Shown here piece after piece: positions 61,824-64,000 of a stretch of 64,000 nt of DNA. Origin of the DNA: Acidobacteriota bacterium (GTDB lineage Bacteria > Acidobacteriota > Terriglobia > Terriglobales > SCQP01). The first letter of the stretch is position 1, and each line of letters opens with the position of its first letter. Where the stretch lies: assembly GCA_021818955.1 (NCBI GenBank), contig JAKASR010000003.1, positions 124,001-188,000 of the forward strand. Reading direction: 5' to 3'. The translations under genes were made by a program, and so were the position numbers. The notes under the pieces were generated by a model. It ran no database searches and was not told the origin of the DNA. It worked only from the letters and a program-made list of their open reading frames with translations.

Positions 61824-62468
61824 GTGATTGCCGATGGATTTTATTATGCTGCCGCGTCATTGTTGGCCGGCGGCGGGCTGGCTTGGTTGTGGGGATGGCC
61901 GGGTTGGATACCGGCAGGGGTTTTGGCCGCTTTCTTCCTCTACTTTTTCCGCGACCCCGAGCGCGTGATTCCCGCTAGCCCGGATATGGTGGTCAGTCCG
62001 GCGGATGGCCGGGTCAGCTCGATCGAGCCAACGCCGGCGGGTACGCGGGTTAGCATCTTTCTTTCCATTTTCGACGTGCATGTCAATCGCGCGCCCATTG
62101 CCGGAAAAGTGACCGGTGTGGACTATCGCCAGGGACGCTTTCTGAATGCTCTCAATCCCCGCTCATCCGTGGAAAACGAGCAAAACCGGGTGCAAGTGGA
62201 AGGCGAACAGGGCGAAGTGGAATTCGTGCAGATTGCCGGACTTCTGGCCCGGCGGATCGTGTTCTGGCCGCAACGCGGCGATTGGCTGGAACGCGGGCAG
62301 CGCGTCGGACTGATTAAATTCGGCTCGCGTGTCGACCTATACTTGCCGAAGCGGGCGGAACTGCTGATCGAGCCCGGAGCGCATGTGCGCGGGGGCAGTT
62401 CCGTGCTGGCGCGGCTGCCGCTGCCGACCGGCGCTCAGGCGCGACCGAGGGACGCGGCGGAGGCCTGA
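61824..62468 (+). CDS. psd: Phosphatidylserine decarboxylase (short, archaetidylserine-type)
   Basis: Makes phosphatidylethanolamine. The 214-residue proenzyme starts GTG 61824 and has an N-terminal hydrophobic anchor (residues 6-42). FFRDPERVIP, SPADGRVSSIE, FLSIFDVHVNRAPIAG, and the self-cleavage site Gly167-Ser168 in KFGSRVDLYLP, which gives the pyruvoyl prosthetic group, complete it. The length and motifs fit the short bacterial/archaeal Psd group. It pairs with pssA five nt downstream. Confidence 0.95.
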   Translation: MIADGFYYAAASLLAGGGLAWLWGWPGWIPAGVLAAFFLYFFRDPERVIPASPDMVVSPADGRVSSIEPTPAGTRVSIFLSIFDVHVNRAPIAGKVTGVDYRQGRFLNALNPRSSVENEQNRVQVEGEQGEVEFVQIAGLLARRIVFWPQRGDWLERGQRVGLIKFGSRVDLYLPKRAELLIEPGAHVRGGSSVLARLPLPTGAQARPRDAAEA

Positions 62469-62472
62469 GCCT

Positions 62473-63354
62473 ATGCAGCAAACGCAACCCGAGCTGAAAC
62501 TCCATCGCCGCCGGCGCCCGTTTCGACGGGGTGTGGCGCTGTTGCCTTCGCTTTTTACCGTCGCCAATCTGGGCATGGGCTGGTACTCGATCCAGCAAGC
62601 CTGTCTGGCGCTGCAATTGCGCGATCCCAGCTTAGGCCGTCAAGCCGGGCATCTGGACGCCGCGGCTAAGGCGATCGGCTGGGCTATCCTGCTGGACGGC
62701 TTCGATGGACGCATCGCGCGCCTTACGAACTCCTCCAGCGCTTTCGGACGGGAGTTCGATTCGCTCGCCGATGTGATTAGCTTTGGCGTCGCCCCGGCGT
62801 TATTAGCCTACATCTGGGGCATACGTTTTCTGCTCTTGCCGGGCTCGCAATATCAGCCGCTCGACCACGCCGGCCAAATCGTTTGTTTTCTCTTCGTTAT
62901 CGCCTGCGCGGCGCGGCTGGCGCGGTTCAATATCATGAGCGGCGACGCCAAGCCTTCGAATCCCGGCCGCGACGAACGAAAATACTTTGTCGGCATGCCC
63001 ACGCCGGCGGCGGCGGGAATGTCCGCCGCCGTGGTGCACTTTTTCGCTTCGCGCAATTTCCAATTCGGGCAGCCCAACACCAATGGCCTGGCGGCAATCG
63101 CCTGGCTGGCGCTGATGCTGTTGCTCTCCTATTTCATGGTCAGCACCTGGAGATTTTTCAGCTTCAAAGACATCAATCTGCGCCGCCGCCGGACCTGGGA
63201 AACGGTGATGCTGATCGCGCTGTTGTTTGGCGCCATCTGGTTTTTTTCCGAGCTTGTACTGCTCGGCGTCGCGGTCACTTACACCGGCTCGGCGATTCTG
63301 TGGCGGCTGACGTATTACTGGCGCCGCAGTCGCCGGCATCCGGAGGCCGCCTGA
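62473..63354 (+). CDS. pssA: CDP-diacylglycerol--serine O-phosphatidyltransferase
   Basis: Makes phosphatidylserine for psd. The 293-residue membrane protein has the complete CDP-alcohol phosphotransferase motif: D78-G-R-I-A-R83, G92, D96, D100 in DGRIARL...FGREFDSLAD. There are about six helices, and a basic tail. The start is ATG 62473; an earlier ATG at 62383 lies in the psd 3' end. The stop overlaps the Asd-like start (TGATG). Confidence 0.95.
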   Translation: MQQTQPELKLHRRRRPFRRGVALLPSLFTVANLGMGWYSIQQACLALQLRDPSLGRQAGHLDAAAKAIGWAILLDGFDGRIARLTNSSSAFGREFDSLADVISFGVAPALLAYIWGIRFLLLPGSQYQPLDHAGQIVCFLFVIACAARLARFNIMSGDAKPSNPGRDERKYFVGMPTPAAAGMSAAVVHFFASRNFQFGQPNTNGLAAIAWLALMLLLSYFMVSTWRFFSFKDINLRRRRTWETVMLIALLFGAIWFFSELVLLGVAVTYTGSAILWRLTYYWRRSRRHPEAA

Positions 63355-64000
63355 TGCCGCGCCTCGAGGTCATCATCGCCGGCGCGGGAAGCTTGCAGGG
63401 CCGCGAACTGGACCAAGTGCTGCGGCAGCATCGCTTTTCCGCGGGGGTACGGCTGCTGGACGATGCCGGCTCTACGCCGGAATCGGCGCTCGAGGAAAGC
63501 GCGGAAGGGCTCGAGCCGATCAGCGAAACGGCGCTGGCGGGCGCCGCGGCGGTATTTTTCGCCGGCCCGACGGCGCAAACGCGGCGCTGGTATGAGGCGG
63601 CCCGTCACGGCGGCGCGCGCATTTTCGATCTCAGCGGCGAGCTGTTGGATGAGCCGGGCGCGGAGTGCCTCACGCCGGAACAATGGAGCAGCCGCCCGCT
63701 GGCCGCCGACACCGGACGGTTGTGGGTCATCCCGCATCCGGTGGCAGCATTGCTGGCCAGCCTGCTGTCCCGCATTGGCGGGCTGACCGCTATCGATGCC
63801 GCGGCGGCCATGCTGTTACAGCCCGCCAGCGAATTTGGACAACCTGGCATGGAGGAGTTGCAGGCGCAAACCCGCAACATCCTGAATTTCCAGCCGCTGC
63901 CGACAGAAGTCTTCGGCGCGCAATCGGCCTTTAATGTTCATGCCGGCCTGCCGGTCGAGATTCAGCCGGGTCTGGCGGAAACGGCGGCCTCAATCGGCCG
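63354..64000 (+). CDS. Asd/USG-1-like semialdehyde dehydrogenase-family protein (partial)
   Basis: N-terminal 215 residues; the gene runs past the window edge. The start MPRLEVIIAGAGSLQGREL has the NADP-loop. AVFFAGPTAQTRRWYEAARHGGARIFDLSGEL and the later SRIGGLTAIDAAAAMLLQPASEFGQPGMEELQAQTRNILN follow the aspartate-semialdehyde dehydrogenase layout (the EFGQPGMEEL region resembles its dimerisation part). The catalytic Cys loop appears replaced by VIPHPVAALLASLLS, without cysteine. It may be a non-catalytic USG-1-type paralogue. Coupled to pssA by TGATG. Confidence 0.7.
   Translation, partial: MPRLEVIIAGAGSLQGRELDQVLRQHRFSAGVRLLDDAGSTPESALEESAEGLEPISETALAGAAAVFFAGPTAQTRRWYEAARHGGARIFDLSGELLDEPGAECLTPEQWSSRPLAADTGRLWVIPHPVAALLASLLSRIGGLTAIDAAAAMLLQPASEFGQPGMEELQAQTRNILNFQPLPTEVFGAQSAFNVHAGLPVEIQPGLAETAASIG

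Overview
The window is a GC-rich stretch of a Gram-negative bacterial chromosome, almost entirely ordinary core genes packed tightly on both strands. My best guess at the host is an Acidobacteriota (Terriglobia-like) bacterium. That is inference, resting on LPS synthesis (kdsA), RND efflux, an acidobacterial-style surface beta-propeller protein with an internal TM/lipobox segment, and the general look of the proteins. There is no phage, no intact transposon, no rRNA and no CRISPR array.

Layout. 0.05-10.2 kb (minus strand): gltB, then gap-pgk-tpiA, with a GH15 glucoamylase-like gene upstream. 10.2-16.4 kb: an AT-rich palindrome with a possible gene remnant, a SenB-like (TIGR04348-type) glycosyltransferase, a large secreted beta-propeller protein, two small GlsB/YeaQ-like membrane proteins flanking a thioredoxin-TPR gene with an in-frame UGA, and tRNA-Ala(GGC). 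16.5-24.7 kb: pyrG-kdsA, an M48 protease, and mraY-murD-ftsW (minus). 24.8-32.9 kb: queF / nucleotide-metabolism-like gene / tdk as overlapping cistrons, a YihY-type membrane protein, moaC-moaB, a secreted CocE/NonD hydrolase, a secreted repeat-poor protein and a DsbA-like thiol protein. 33-42 kb: a LuxR-type regulator, nnrDE, ccsA-hemA-hemC-hemD, an SDR and xylB. 42.5-48.7 kb: a heavy-metal RND efflux operon with a small CxxCH protein in front. 48.8-56.7 kb (minus): rpoD, cysS, a split LigD system, DoxX and a PfkB-family sugar kinase. 56.7-64 kb: mrp, a zinc-ribbon protein, a fluoride riboswitch with crcB/fluC, yggS, tmk-holB, an Hfq-like gene, psd-pssA, and an Asd-like gene cut by the window edge.

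The most interesting signal is at 15233-15844. The thioredoxin-TPR frame carries TGA exactly at the first position of the CxxC motif (U-G-G-C). It is followed at once by a two-helix stem-loop with the geometry of a bacterial SECIS, so it reads as a selenoprotein that a standard gene caller would split. A SenB-type selenosugar-synthase homologue lies 3.6 kb away. The second signal is a family of about 80-nt intergenic repeats (element A, sometimes joined to a second element B): eight copies or partial copies between 10.4 and 42.4 kb, all in the same orientation, starting with a terminator-like hairpin. The third is a fluoride riboswitch whose aptamer 3' strand is a perfect 8-nt complement of the crcB Shine-Dalgarno region.
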